DNA of 64,000 nt from Bacteroidales bacterium (GCA_022648685.1 JALCMW010000009.1:1-64000), one strand, 5' to 3'; positions 33,897-44,579 are shown, numbered from the stretch's first letter. The notes: generated by a model not told the origin, from the sequence alone. Numbers and translations: made by a program.

Positions 33897-35767
33897 TATC
33901 TTCTCCTCTTTTTTTCTTGCTCTTTCAACATATTCTTTTGCATTTTCTGAGCTTCTTCAAGACGCTGTTGCCATTTTGATTTAGGTACTACCTTACCTTC
34001 GCTGGCCTTCAATTTCGCAAGTATCGCATCCTGGTTTATAAAGAATTTCTTTACTACCCAAGTCTCAATCATCATTATTATATTGGAAAGAAGGTAATAA
34101 TAACTCAGACCGCTGGATAGGCTGTTGCATATGAAAAACATCATGACAGGCATCATCCAGATGCTCATGAACTTCATTCCGGCCATATTCGGATCCGATG
34201 ACATCTGGCTAGAATTCATTTTGGAATAAATGAACATTGACACGGCCATAAGCAATGCAAACAATGAAATGTGATTGCCGACCAAAGGGATATGGGTACC
34301 GAAATTCAAAATCGAATCATATGAACTCAAATCATCAGCCCACAAAAAGGACTGCTGCCTAAGCTCGATAGAAGCCGGGAAGAAACGGAACATCGCCCAC
34401 AGTATAGGGAACTGTAAAAGCATAGGCAGACAACCACCCATAGGACTTATTCCGGCCCGCTTATACAGGGTCATGGTAGCCTGCTGCTTTTTAACGGCAT
34501 CCTCCTGCTTGGGATATTTGGCATTAAGCTTATCTATTTCCGGTTTTATCGCCTGCATCATGGCGGACGACTTATACGACTTGAACGTCAGCGGAGAAAC
34601 TATCAATTTGATGAATAAGGTCATCAGCAAGATAATAAGTCCGAAATTGGCAATATAGCGGTGCAGAAAATTGAATGTAGGAATTATCAGGTATCTCGTA
34701 AACCAGCCGACAAGCCATCCTCCCAGAGGAATTATCTTTTCATACTTATGCCCGTATGATTTCAGTGTCGAGAAATGGTTGGGACCGAAATAGAATTCAT
34801 AAGGAACCGTGATATCTTTGGAATCGGATTTGAATTCGGAACGAAGATCGGCTTTGCATGCCATCAGGTTATGACTTTCATCATCTTCCTGATAGAAATT
34901 TATTGACATGTTCCCGGACATGAAATTGTTTTTCGCTCTCATTATTGCGGAAAAGAATTGCTGTTGGAAAGCAAACCACGAAATTTTTGCATCTATCCTT
35001 TTATCGGCATTCCGGCCTCTTCCTATTGATACGGGTTTTTTGTCATCAGGAAAATAAAAGTCAAGTTTGGAATATTGTACTTCGTTTTTATAACCTTTCT
35101 CCATACGGGGAACAATGACCGACCAATCGATATCAAACACAGAAACATTTCTCGGAATGACATTTTCCATCCCGACAAAAGAAAGTTCGTTGTCTACCAC
35201 ATAAGATCCTTTGTGTATGACATATTTCTGCTGGATATATCCCCCGCCCGAAAACGGAAGACGCATTACCAGAGATGTATCGGTTTTTTCTGTAAGATCG
35301 AAAACGAAATCTTTCGTATTGATATTTTCCCCGGTATATACGGTGACTCCGTACTGACTCATTCCGGGCTTGAAAACATATAAATCCGTACTGTCGTAAT
35401 TCCTGTAGTTCCTGAGTCTTACCGAGTACGGCTGGGCACCCTTAGTTGTAAAAGCGACATCGAATTTATCATTCGAAAGAAGGTAATATTCGGCAGTCCC
35501 GGAAGATGCGGAATCAAGAAGCGCATCCTTATAAATATTGGCTCCCTTGCCTGAAGGTGAGATCAAAGAATCATTTGAAACAGCGGGCACAGATTGCCCT
35601 CCTGCCGAATCTGCTGCGGACAATGACAAGGTATCGGAGGCTAACGCCAAAGAATCCTGCTGCTGCTGATATTCTACCTGATTTTTATATTGTTTTGATT
35701 GATACCAAGTGAACCCGAAAAGGAGAACACCAATAAGAATAAATCCAGTTATTGTATTTTTGTCCAT
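33896..35767 (-). CDS. yidC: Membrane protein insertase YidC
   Basis: This 623-residue Gram-negative YidC has an N-terminal transmembrane helix (ITGFILIGVLLFGFTWY), a large periplasmic beta-sandwich domain and a C-terminal insertase core. The core includes YKSSAMMQAIKPEIDKLNAK, LYKRAGISPMGGCLPMLLQF and SSGLSYYYLLSNIIMM. The tail is Lys/Arg-rich (KNMLKEQEKKRRR) and can bind ribosomes. It inserts inner-membrane proteins with or without Sec. A DUF349 gene lies 15 bases upstream and yggS overlaps its stop. Length is normal for Bacteroidota. Confidence 0.96.
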   Translation of the reverse strand: MDKNTITGFILIGVLLFGFTWYQSKQYKNQVEYQQQQDSLALASDTLSLSAADSAGGQSVPAVSNDSLISPSGKGANIYKDALLDSASSGTAEYYLLSNDKFDVAFTTKGAQPYSVRLRNYRNYDSTDLYVFKPGMSQYGVTVYTGENINTKDFVFDLTEKTDTSLVMRLPFSGGGYIQQKYVIHKGSYVVDNELSFVGMENVIPRNVSVFDIDWSVIVPRMEKGYKNEVQYSKLDFYFPDDKKPVSIGRGRNADKRIDAKISWFAFQQQFFSAIMRAKNNFMSGNMSINFYQEDDESHNLMACKADLRSEFKSDSKDITVPYEFYFGPNHFSTLKSYGHKYEKIIPLGGWLVGWFTRYLIIPTFNFLHRYIANFGLIILLMTLFIKLIVSPLTFKSYKSSAMMQAIKPEIDKLNAKYPKQEDAVKKQQATMTLYKRAGISPMGGCLPMLLQFPILWAMFRFFPASIELRQQSFLWADDLSSYDSILNFGTHIPLVGNHISLFALLMAVSMFIYSKMNSSQMSSDPNMAGMKFMSIWMMPVMMFFICNSLSSGLSYYYLLSNIIMMIETWVVKKFFINQDAILAKLKASEGKVVPKSKWQQRLEEAQKMQKNMLKEQEKKRRR

Positions 35768-35782
35768 TACTCGTTATGTCTG

Positions 35783-37654
35783 TTACTCTTTTGAAGACGA
35801 CTCTTCGGCTTTACGTATCTGTTCTTTCAAATCGTTCAATTCCTTCTTTGCCGCATCGATCCTCTCCAGCATCTGATTGATCAGCGGTTCCGACTTCTTG
35901 GATTTGTCAAAAAATCCTATATTGTTTTCGTATGTATCAATCTCTTGTTGCAATTTATTGAAACGCTGTACAAGATAATCCTTTTCGCTTCGGGGCTGCT
36001 TAGCCATGCCGCTGCGGCCGGAAGAGTATACGAAATCCGGGAACTTGGTCTTCATGGCATTTTTGTAACGTTCCACGATCGCATCTTTTTCCTTGAAGGG
36101 AACGAAGCCTATAGCTTTCCATCTGGAAGAGAAATCGTTCATCGACTTGATGTCATCGGATCCGTTTACCGGCACATATGAATCGATATCTTCTATGATC
36201 TGCCGTTTTGCCTTAAGATTTGCGTAATAATCATTTTCAGGCTTGTTTTGTCTGTCCCTTTCATTGAAAAATTCATCGCAGGCAGCACGGAACCGTTTCC
36301 ACAGCACCTCCGATTTCTTTCTCGGAACCGCACCCAATTCCTTCCATTGTTTCTGAAGACTGATGAACTGGTCGGTAGTCTTTCTCCACTCCGTACTTGT
36401 TTTCAAAGATTCGGCAGTTTCGATAAGCGCCATCTTTTTGGCCATATTGTCGTTCATCACTTCTTTGTATGACGAATAAAATTCGCGTTTTCTCGCAAAA
36501 AACTTGTCACACGCAGCACGGAACCTATCGTATATCTTTTGATTTTCTTTCTTCGTGGCATATCCGATAGTACGCCATTGTTTCTGGATTTCCTCTATTT
36601 CCTTGGTCACGGAATTCCACTCGTTGGAAGACGTGATGTCCTTTCCGGCCAAGGTTTCGGTTTGCTCGCAAAGTTTTGTCTTGGCTTCCAGATTTTCCCC
36701 CTGCTTGGCTTTCTGGGCTTCGAAATAAGCCTGGTATTTCTTGTTTATGATAGCTGTGGCTGCCTTGAAACGTTCCCATATCGAATCACGGTATTCCTTT
36801 GCGACGGGACCGAATTCCTTCCACTGTTCATGAAGTTTCTGTAGCTCCCTGAAAGCGGCTACGACATTATCATTCTCGGTCAGTTTTTCGGCTGTCTCGC
36901 AAAAGCCTTCTTTAGCTTCCAGATTCTTCTTGAAATCAAGATCGCGCAGATCATGATTGATTTTGACCATATCATAGAACTTCTCGACATAGAACTGATA
37001 TGTATCGTTTATATCCCTGTAGTTCTGTACCGGAACAGGACCGATCTCCCTCCATCTTGACTGGATTTCACGGAACGCCGGAAAAGTTGCATTGACATCT
37101 TCCTGCTTATCGACCAAAGATTTAAGATCCTCGATCACAGCCTGTTTCCTGACAAGGTTTTCTTCCCTATCCTTTTCGAGTCTTTTATTATATTCAACGC
37201 GTTCTTTCTTGTAAGCATTATAGAAAGCTTTGAATCCGTTTTCTATTGCATCGAAAGGGTTTTCGTGCTGGTCATCCCCTGCAGGGGGTTCTGCTGAAAC
37301 GGAACCGCCGGCATCCACTTTTTCCTTGGTCAGCTTCTTGTAAAAAGCCGACTTAATCGATTCAGCTTCTTTATACCGCTTCATACGGTTTTCACTTATT
37401 GCAAGCTGATGAAAAAGTTCGGAAAGCTCGGCAAGGGTTTTTCCGGACAGGTCTGGTTCGCTTTCTTCCACGGAAGATTTTTCCGCAACGGGCTCGGCAA
37501 CAGCAGGCGCCTCCTGTACGGAAGTGTCTTCGCCGACCGTTTCATTGATGGCTTCATCTGAAGTCTCACCATCAGGAACTGCCTTTTGAACTACATCTGA
37601 CGGAACTTGCGCCTCAGGCACATTAGTCACATCAGGGATAATTTCTTCACTCAT
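35783..37654 (-). CDS. DUF349 repeat protein
   Basis: This 623-residue protein has an acidic, Glu/Val/Pro-rich N-terminus (about 90 residues, probably disordered) and about five DUF349 repeats. The repeats are marked by IQSRWREIGPVPVQNYRDI, LHEQWKEFGPVAKEYRDS, IQKQWRTIGYATKKENQK, LQKQWKELGAVPRKKSE and FSSRWKAIGFVPFKEKD. Each repeat is a helical hairpin with a conserved Trp. The C-terminus is a coiled coil (LQQEIDTYENNIGFFDKSKK). Function is unknown. It is first in an operon with yidC and yggS, with a TATATTTG promoter upstream. No enzyme motif is seen. Confidence 0.83.
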   Translation of the reverse strand: MSEEIIPDVTNVPEAQVPSDVVQKAVPDGETSDEAINETVGEDTSVQEAPAVAEPVAEKSSVEESEPDLSGKTLAELSELFHQLAISENRMKRYKEAESIKSAFYKKLTKEKVDAGGSVSAEPPAGDDQHENPFDAIENGFKAFYNAYKKERVEYNKRLEKDREENLVRKQAVIEDLKSLVDKQEDVNATFPAFREIQSRWREIGPVPVQNYRDINDTYQFYVEKFYDMVKINHDLRDLDFKKNLEAKEGFCETAEKLTENDNVVAAFRELQKLHEQWKEFGPVAKEYRDSIWERFKAATAIINKKYQAYFEAQKAKQGENLEAKTKLCEQTETLAGKDITSSNEWNSVTKEIEEIQKQWRTIGYATKKENQKIYDRFRAACDKFFARKREFYSSYKEVMNDNMAKKMALIETAESLKTSTEWRKTTDQFISLQKQWKELGAVPRKKSEVLWKRFRAACDEFFNERDRQNKPENDYYANLKAKRQIIEDIDSYVPVNGSDDIKSMNDFSSRWKAIGFVPFKEKDAIVERYKNAMKTKFPDFVYSSGRSGMAKQPRSEKDYLVQRFNKLQQEIDTYENNIGFFDKSKKSEPLINQMLERIDAAKKELNDLKEQIRKAEESSSKE

Positions 37655-37687
37655 AATAATAAGGAATTATTTTAATTTCATATTCTG

Positions 37688-37695
37688 CAAATATA
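37688..37695 (-). promoter_or_regulatory. DUF349-yidC-yggS promoter, -7 box
   Basis: On the minus strand TATATTTG lies 34 bases before the DUF349 ATG at 37654. It is divergent from the box at 37747. Confidence 0.55.
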
Positions 37696-37746
37696 TGAAT
37701 AAAATGCGAAAGAATAAACACATAACACATATTAAGAAACATTTCC

Positions 37747-37754
37747 TATATTTG
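37747..37754 (+). promoter_or_regulatory. Promoter of the secreted protein-trmD unit, -7 box
   Basis: TATATTTG is a good TAnnTTTG match, 42 bases before the ATG at 37796. Confidence 0.55.
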
Positions 37755-37795
37755 CGAATGCATATATGAAACATATATTTAAATATAAAAAGACA

Positions 37796-38728
37796 ATGAA
37801 AAAATTACTATTGCTATTAACCATTATCGCACCGGCAGCGTGTTTTGCTCAGAAAAACGCATCATATCCATATACAGGAGAAAGGATATCCCTTTCACAA
37901 AATATTCTCAAATCCACATTTCTGGGACCATTGCAAGGAGTCCAGAAACAGGCCTATCAGGGAATGGATATTTTCGGAAATTATCTTCTCAGCTGCCAGA
38001 ATACGGGTGTAGCAACTTTATATGATTTCGACGGGAAAAAAATCGAAAAGCTCAGCCAATTCAAACTTGCCAGCTACAATAAATACAATCATTCGAACGT
38101 AGCTTCATTCGGCATCGAATCTTACGATCCTGCTGATCCTATGCCTCTGGTATACATAAGCCAATGCCAGAAAAAGAAAATCAACAATATGAAAGATGTG
38201 GCTTATGTGGAAAGGATCAACCCCGACCTGAAATCTTCAACTCTTGTACAAACGATATTTTACAATGATACTAGCCATAATTTCGGATATGCGCTGCAGT
38301 GGGTGGTAGACCGTCGGAACCATTATCTTTACGGATACGGAAACACCATCAACAATTCCGATCCGGCCAACAGGCACAGAATAGTCAAGTTCAGACTTCC
38401 ATCTTATAAAGAAGGTCAAAACGGACTTCTGATACTTACTGACAAAGACTTGCTTGAAAATTACTTGGTCGAGGATTACTATGCCGTTCCTTTCAATCCT
38501 ATCGGACAGGGTCTGTTCATTCATGACGGAATGCTTTTCATGCCTACAGGAGTGGGAAAGACGGAGACGCCTTCGATACTTTACGTTTGGGATCTCAAGA
38601 ACAGATGCATGCGTAATGTCCTTGACTTGACAAAGGTGACTCACAGTGAACTCGAGGATTGTTCCGAATATGACGGGACACTTATAATTCAAAGCCAGGC
38701 CGGACTGTTCAAAATCAAATTCGATTAA
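37796..38728 (+). CDS. Exported protein of unknown function, propeller-like
   Basis: This 310-residue protein has a signal peptide (MKKLLLLLTIIAPAACFAQ). I do not recognise the family. Regularly spaced blocks such as NYLLSCQNTGVATLYDF, PLVYISQCQKK, NHYLYGYGNTINNS and PSILYVWDLKNRCMRN suggest beta-propeller-type repeats of four-strand blades. There are no catalytic motifs. I chose ATG 37796, where the signal peptide starts; an in-frame ATG at 37766 would add ten basic residues. trmD begins only 2 bases after its stop, so it may share the transcript, but a link to tRNA modification is not implied. Confidence 0.65.
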   Translation: MKKLLLLLTIIAPAACFAQKNASYPYTGERISLSQNILKSTFLGPLQGVQKQAYQGMDIFGNYLLSCQNTGVATLYDFDGKKIEKLSQFKLASYNKYNHSNVASFGIESYDPADPMPLVYISQCQKKKINNMKDVAYVERINPDLKSSTLVQTIFYNDTSHNFGYALQWVVDRRNHYLYGYGNTINNSDPANRHRIVKFRLPSYKEGQNGLLILTDKDLLENYLVEDYYAVPFNPIGQGLFIHDGMLFMPTGVGKTETPSILYVWDLKNRCMRNVLDLTKVTHSELEDCSEYDGTLIIQSQAGLFKIKFD

Positions 38729-38730
38729 GC

Positions 38731-39417
38731 ATGCGCATTGACATCCTGTCGGTCGTACCTGAACTTTTAAAAAGCCCTCTCGGATATTCAATAGTAGGTA
38801 GAGCAATAAAGAACGGTCTTGTTGACATTCAGGTCCATAACATAAGGAAATATGGATTGGGGTCACGCAAGACCGTGGATGATTATTGTTATGGGGGCGA
38901 TGCCGGAATGGTCATGATGGTCGAACCGGTATTCAAAATGATAAATGAATTGAAAAGCCAAAGGGAATACGACGAAATAATATATATGTCACCGGACGGG
39001 GAAACTCTTACACAGGGAATCTCAAATGAACTTTCCCTCTTGGGAAACATAATAATTCTGTGCGGACATTATAAAGGGATAGACGAAAGGATAAGGGAAC
39101 ATCTCATAACAAGGGAAATATCCGTAGGCGACTATGTGGTAAGCGGAGGGGAGATTCCAGCTGCCATTCTTGCCGATTCCATAGTCAGACTTATCCCCGG
39201 CGCATTGACAGATGAAACTTCCGCATTGAGCGACAGTTTCCAGGATAATCTGATCTCGCCTCCCGTATATACGAGGCCGGCGGAATTCAACGGCTGGAAG
39301 GTCCCTGATGTGCTTCTGAGCGGAAATCCCAAACTCATCAGGAACTGGCAGGATGAACAGGCGGAAAAAAGGACCAAAGAAAGAAGGCCCGGCCTGTTAA
39401 AAGATGCAATACGTTAA
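38731..39417 (+). CDS. trmD: tRNA (guanine37-N1)-methyltransferase
   Basis: This 228-residue SPOUT methyltransferase starts MRIDILSVVPELLKSPLGYS. It contains VDDYCYGGDAGMVMMVEPV, LCGHYKGIDERIREHL, ISVGDYVVSGGEIPAAI and SPPVYTRPAEFNGWKVPDV, all diagnostic of TrmD with the trefoil knot. It methylates G37 of tRNAs to prevent frameshifting. Length is normal. It lies 2 bases after an exported protein gene, not in the usual rpsP-rimM-trmD-rplS cluster. Confidence 0.95.
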   Translation: MRIDILSVVPELLKSPLGYSIVGRAIKNGLVDIQVHNIRKYGLGSRKTVDDYCYGGDAGMVMMVEPVFKMINELKSQREYDEIIYMSPDGETLTQGISNELSLLGNIIILCGHYKGIDERIREHLITREISVGDYVVSGGEIPAAILADSIVRLIPGALTDETSALSDSFQDNLISPPVYTRPAEFNGWKVPDVLLSGNPKLIRNWQDEQAEKRTKERRPGLLKDAIR

Positions 39418-39454
39418 AAACGTATGAAAATTAAACATTTTTTGAAAAAATAAA

Positions 39455-39484
39455 TTTGATTTTCAAAAAAAGTACTTATCTTTG
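39455..39484 (+). promoter_or_regulatory. Promoter of the second candidate small RNA
   Basis: TTTG (39455-39458), 18 bases and TATCTTTG (39477-39484) form a near-consensus Bacteroidota promoter. No gene starts downstream within the next 170 bases on this strand. Confidence 0.65.
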
Positions 39485-39489
39485 TAATG

Positions 39490-39638
39490 TTTTAAAACGT
39501 TAAAAACATTGTTTGAAAAACACTCGACTCCCGTATTAATTTACGAGAGATTCTAACCAACAATAATTAACCTTTCTATAGGTAAAATACACTACTAACT
39601 AACCATTGAAGCCCGCAGTGATGCGGGCTTCTTTATTT
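39490..39638 (+). ncRNA. Candidate small RNA, about 150 nt
   Basis: A transcript from the promoter at 39477 would start about 39490 and end at the terminator at 39608-39631 plus T tract. Inside, CTCCCGTA and TACGAGAG (about 39535-39557) form an eight-pair stem with one mismatch around TTAATT, and the rest is AU-rich. No credible ORF is present: the only early ATG (39487) is followed by TTT-TAA. It does not match tmRNA, RNase P, SRP or 6S cores that I know. It lies between trmD and the convergent TonB receptor gene. Confidence 0.5.
39608..39631 (+). terminator. Terminator of the second candidate small RNA
   Basis: GAAGCCCGC pairs with GCGGGCTTC, followed by TTTATTTAT on the plus strand. On the minus strand no T-run follows, so it does not suit the TonB receptor gene. 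Confidence 0.7.
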
Positions 39639-39662
39639 ATGCAGACAACATTATCGTTTGTG

Positions 39663-41945
39663 TCAAAAAGAGTATGTCACCCTGAGCATATAATTGGCAG
39701 GGGCCTGTGGAAAAACGCCTTCCTCCTGATAATATTTGTTTTCATCACGGAAATGCGCACGATAGACCCAGGCATCGGCATAATACCTGTTGTCCAGAAT
39801 ATTATTTATATATACACCCAATCTGAAAGTCCCTTCCGATATCTTGAACAAACAGGACAGTGATGCATCCGCCACGAAATAAGCCGGAACCTCCCTGTCG
39901 GGATTTTCAGTATTGTCCCAATATTGTTTCCCGACATATTTCCCCCTTACGCATATACCGGCGGTATTGAGAAAATTAGAACAGCTATTTTTGAAGGGCA
40001 AATACGAAATCCCGGCCGAAGCAATTACCGAAGGAGACATCAGGATAGTGGTTTTGTCGAAATGTGTCTTAAGCAAGCCAAGATAATTCCAATCATCGGA
40101 ATTATCATAATTCTCGACATAATTGGTGTAATTCTTTATTTTATTTGTACTGAATGCAGCATTGGCATCCATTTTCAACACTGGAAAAATCTGCCAGGCA
40201 ACGGCAAGCTCGATACCCCTCCTGTAACTTACGGGAACATTTTCTTTTATCGTGTATCCGACATCACTCAATTTGCCGGTTTCCAGAAGCATATTCCGAT
40301 ACTCCATCATGTAGATGTTGGCTGACGCGGAAAATCCGGCAGAAGAATAAGAATAACCGGATTCGATATCCACCATTCTTTCCGGTTTCAAACTCACTTC
40401 GGCAGAACTGTTCCCTGACGATATTTCGTCGGCAACGGTTTCTATATTTTTTTCAAGATCGCTCCTTCCGGGCTCCCTATGTCCCAATGCCACCGAAACA
40501 TATGCTTTTCCAAAAGAAGACAGGTCGAATGAGAAACCGGCTTTGGGATTAAAGAAATTCCAATGCTTGCGGTAATCAAGTGAAACGGAATTGTCGTCGG
40601 GACCGGTCATTTTTAGGGATACATTCCTATACTGTAAATCAAGATATGCATCGAACCATGAAAAGGGATGATATTCAGCTCTCGCAAATGTATTCAAATC
40701 ATCTTTCGTTCCGTTATTCCTATACCATTCGGAATCGGAATAATCATAATCATTGCCTGCAATACCGGACCATATAACATCGCCGAAATGATCACCGTTG
40801 TATCTTGAAACATATACTCCGCCAATAACATCCATTTTATCGGACTTATACTTCACATTGGAATTGACAACCGCATAATAATTGTCCATTTCTTTCCTGA
40901 CGACGAAATCACTTTCGTCCAATGATTGGGAGGCAGTGCCGAAACCGACTTTCCCGCACGCAACATTCGGCTTGTACTCTTCATAATAACCGTCACCCTT
41001 GGTATAATTCAAAGTAGTACTCCAGAAAACCCTATTCCCGAACTGATGGGTAAAATTGAACTGGAGATGCCGCTGGGTGTAATTATCTGTCTGGTTGTCA
41101 TAATAACGCTTATTCCCCCACTTGTCTTCATATTCACCTGCAGGATTATATTTCCTGTTTTTATAATACATGGCAAGAGGTATACCCTCCCATGTTATCC
41201 CTGTATGCTGAATACCAGTGAGATAAGTAAGTTTAAAGGAATTAGAGCCTTTGAGGTATCCTATTTCGGCAAAAACGGAACGGACTTTCGCCTTGGCGTT
41301 TCTGATATAACCATCAGTATATCCATGTGAATATGCAAAAGAAGCATATAAACCGGATTTGGTAAGACCCGTACCGGCGGATAAAGTGGATACGAATGTG
41401 TCGAAAGAGCCGCTTGAGAAATCAAAATAACCGTAGGGGGAATTTCCGATGGAAGCCGTGCTCATATTGATACTCGCGCCGAAAGCACCGCTGCCGTTTG
41501 CAGATGTGCCGAGTCCCCTCTGTAATTGAATAGAACTCAACATATTGGGCAACGCCGGGATATTCACCCAGAAAACTTCCTGGGATTCGGCGTCATTCAA
41601 TGTTATACCGTTGAGAGTGACATTTGTCTGGGAACCCCGCGAACCGCGTACTGTCATTTTTGAATAGCCAAGGCCCGTCCCGCCTTCATTTGTCGTAATT
41701 ACCGACGGCTGTGATGACAATATCATAGGAAGGGAATTGATAGGATCAGCCGCTCTAAGCGCCTTCTTGTTTACCATTGTAAAGGCGACAGGTGCAGAAC
41801 GGCTGGCTCTTGAAGCTGAGATGATCACACTGTCAAGATGTTCTGTCAAGGATAATGAATCCTTGCATACGGGAGAAGCGTTGGAAGCTTCAGCAGTTAA
41901 ACATAAAAGCCCGGCAAGGGCATAATTGAATAAAAAACCTCGCAT
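39663..41945 (-). CDS. TonB-dependent outer-membrane receptor, TPP-riboswitch controlled (probable thiamine-type transporter)
   Basis: This receptor of about 760 residues has a signal peptide (FLFNYALAGLLCLTAEAS), a plug domain (SRSAPVAFTMVNKKALRAAD, MTVRGSRGSQTNVTLNGITL) and a 22-strand barrel ending in the aromatic LRVTYSF. No N-terminal carboxypeptidase-like domain is present, so it is not of SusC type. The TPP riboswitch at 41998-42088 on the same strand is its leader, so thiamine or a thiamine precursor is the likely substrate by context. I chose ATG 41945, where the signal peptide begins; an upstream ATG at 41987 adds residues unlike a signal. No pnuT or thiamine kinase gene is adjacent. 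Confidence 0.85.
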   Translation of the reverse strand: MRGFLFNYALAGLLCLTAEASNASPVCKDSLSLTEHLDSVIISASRASRSAPVAFTMVNKKALRAADPINSLPMILSSQPSVITTNEGGTGLGYSKMTVRGSRGSQTNVTLNGITLNDAESQEVFWVNIPALPNMLSSIQLQRGLGTSANGSGAFGASINMSTASIGNSPYGYFDFSSGSFDTFVSTLSAGTGLTKSGLYASFAYSHGYTDGYIRNAKAKVRSVFAEIGYLKGSNSFKLTYLTGIQHTGITWEGIPLAMYYKNRKYNPAGEYEDKWGNKRYYDNQTDNYTQRHLQFNFTHQFGNRVFWSTTLNYTKGDGYYEEYKPNVACGKVGFGTASQSLDESDFVVRKEMDNYYAVVNSNVKYKSDKMDVIGGVYVSRYNGDHFGDVIWSGIAGNDYDYSDSEWYRNNGTKDDLNTFARAEYHPFSWFDAYLDLQYRNVSLKMTGPDDNSVSLDYRKHWNFFNPKAGFSFDLSSFGKAYVSVALGHREPGRSDLEKNIETVADEISSGNSSAEVSLKPERMVDIESGYSYSSAGFSASANIYMMEYRNMLLETGKLSDVGYTIKENVPVSYRRGIELAVAWQIFPVLKMDANAAFSTNKIKNYTNYVENYDNSDDWNYLGLLKTHFDKTTILMSPSVIASAGISYLPFKNSCSNFLNTAGICVRGKYVGKQYWDNTENPDREVPAYFVADASLSCLFKISEGTFRLGVYINNILDNRYYADAWVYRAHFRDENKYYQEEGVFPQAPANYMLRVTYSF

Positions 41946-41997
41946 AATAATTAATGATTTATATGCAAGGGAATGCGTAATACGCATTTGAGATAAA

Positions 41998-42088
41998 GCC
42001 TTCCCTTCGGCGGTATTGACCGCATCAGGTTCGTTGGGACTTTCTCAACCTGGCTTGCGGAAACATTTCCGCGCCCGGGTACCCCCGC
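41998..42088 (-). promoter_or_regulatory. TPP riboswitch (THI element)
   Basis: On the minus strand the aptamer core is clear. It contains GGTTGAGA, AGTCCC, GAACCTGAT and the block AATACCGCCGAAGGGAA, in the order of the THI box. A GCGGAAATGTTTCCGC arm is inserted at the variable helix. The receptor ATG lies about 50 bases downstream. No T-rich terminator hairpin is obvious, so control is probably at translation initiation, as is typical for Gram-negatives. Confidence 0.92.
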
Positions 42089-42108
42089 TTTGTATTAAAA
42101 CAAATATG

Positions 42109-42879
42109 TTATTTCTCTATCAGACGCACTTCATATAATCTAGGCCAATTTTTTCCCGTCAGATACAATTTACCTGATTTCCTATCATAGGCTATACCAT
42201 TCAACACGTCCGTATCTTTCGTTCTAAGATTTGAAGGCAGGAGACCTTTGCAGTCTATTGTCCCCTCGACTTTCCCGCTGTCCGGATTTATTATCAGAAT
42301 CAGATCCGTCAAATAAACATTGGCGAAAATCTTTCCGTCTATATATTCAAGTTCATTCAGATAATTAATGGGATGTCCGTCCATTCTCACCGGAATCTTG
42401 CGTTTCACATTGAACTTCCCGTCCATGAAATACAGATCTGAGGAACCGTCGCTTGCAATGAGCAAGTTTCCGTCAGTAGTCAGTCCCCACCCCTCACGAG
42501 GATAAGAATATGTAGCTTTATATTTCAGCGTGACGGCGTCATAGACAAAAGCGACATGATTCTGCCATGTAAGAATGAAAAGATCCCCTCCCATGATAAC
42601 AGACCCTTCCACAAAATATTTATCGGAAAAATCAAACCGCCTCTCAGCTTTTCCGGTTTCAAGATCAACTACCCTGAAAGTGGATTTCCCTTCCAAACCT
42701 GTACTCTCATACAGAAGGCCATTATTGAAAAACAACCCCTGAGTATAAGAAGTAACATCATGGGGATATTCATTCACTACACGCACTTTATAATTTTGTA
42801 CTTTTGCATAAGCGCAGGAACCGAAACCGGCAAACAGCAAAAGCTGAACCATGAATATTACAAGACGGACTTTTCGCAT
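42109..42879 (-). CDS. Glutaminyl-peptide cyclotransferase
   Basis: This 256-residue protein has a signal peptide (VRLVIFMVQLLLFAGFGSCAYA) and a five-bladed propeller of plant-type glutaminyl cyclase. VVNEYPHDVTSYTQGLFF is the family signature, followed by FVEGSVIMGGDLFILTWQ and HPINYLNELEYIDGKIFANV. It converts N-terminal glutamine to pyroglutamate, protecting secreted proteins. In many Bacteroidales the genes exported by Sec undergo this Q-cyclisation after signal cleavage. It begins 7 bases after the pyrG stop and may share its transcript. It ends before the riboswitch. Confidence 0.85.
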   Translation of the reverse strand: MRKVRLVIFMVQLLLFAGFGSCAYAKVQNYKVRVVNEYPHDVTSYTQGLFFNNGLLYESTGLEGKSTFRVVDLETGKAERRFDFSDKYFVEGSVIMGGDLFILTWQNHVAFVYDAVTLKYKATYSYPREGWGLTTDGNLLIASDGSSDLYFMDGKFNVKRKIPVRMDGHPINYLNELEYIDGKIFANVYLTDLILIINPDSGKVEGTIDCKGLLPSNLRTKDTDVLNGIAYDRKSGKLYLTGKNWPRLYEVRLIEK

Positions 42880-42886
42880 TTGTTCT

Positions 42887-44509
<1,623 letters not shown>

Positions 44510-44532
44510 TTATCTTAGGTTTAACAGGGGTA

Positions 44533-44540
44533 CAAATTTA
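44533..44540 (-). promoter_or_regulatory. pyrG promoter, -7 box
   Basis: On the minus strand TAAATTTG lies 24 bases before the pyrG ATG. Confidence 0.5.
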
Positions 44541-44571
44541 GTCAAAAAATAATAATTAAAAGAAATTCTTT

Positions 44572-44579
44572 TAACTTTG
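44572..44579 (+). promoter_or_regulatory. rnpB promoter, -7 box
   Basis: TAACTTTG fits TAnnTTTG. The expected start is at about 44585, about 65 bases before the P1 helix of RNase P RNA. Hence a 5' leader is probably removed. Confidence 0.5.

Noticed and set aside
38237..38866. Open frame of 209 codons on the minus strand
   Set aside because: It is antisense to the end of the exported protein gene and the start of trmD, both well supported.
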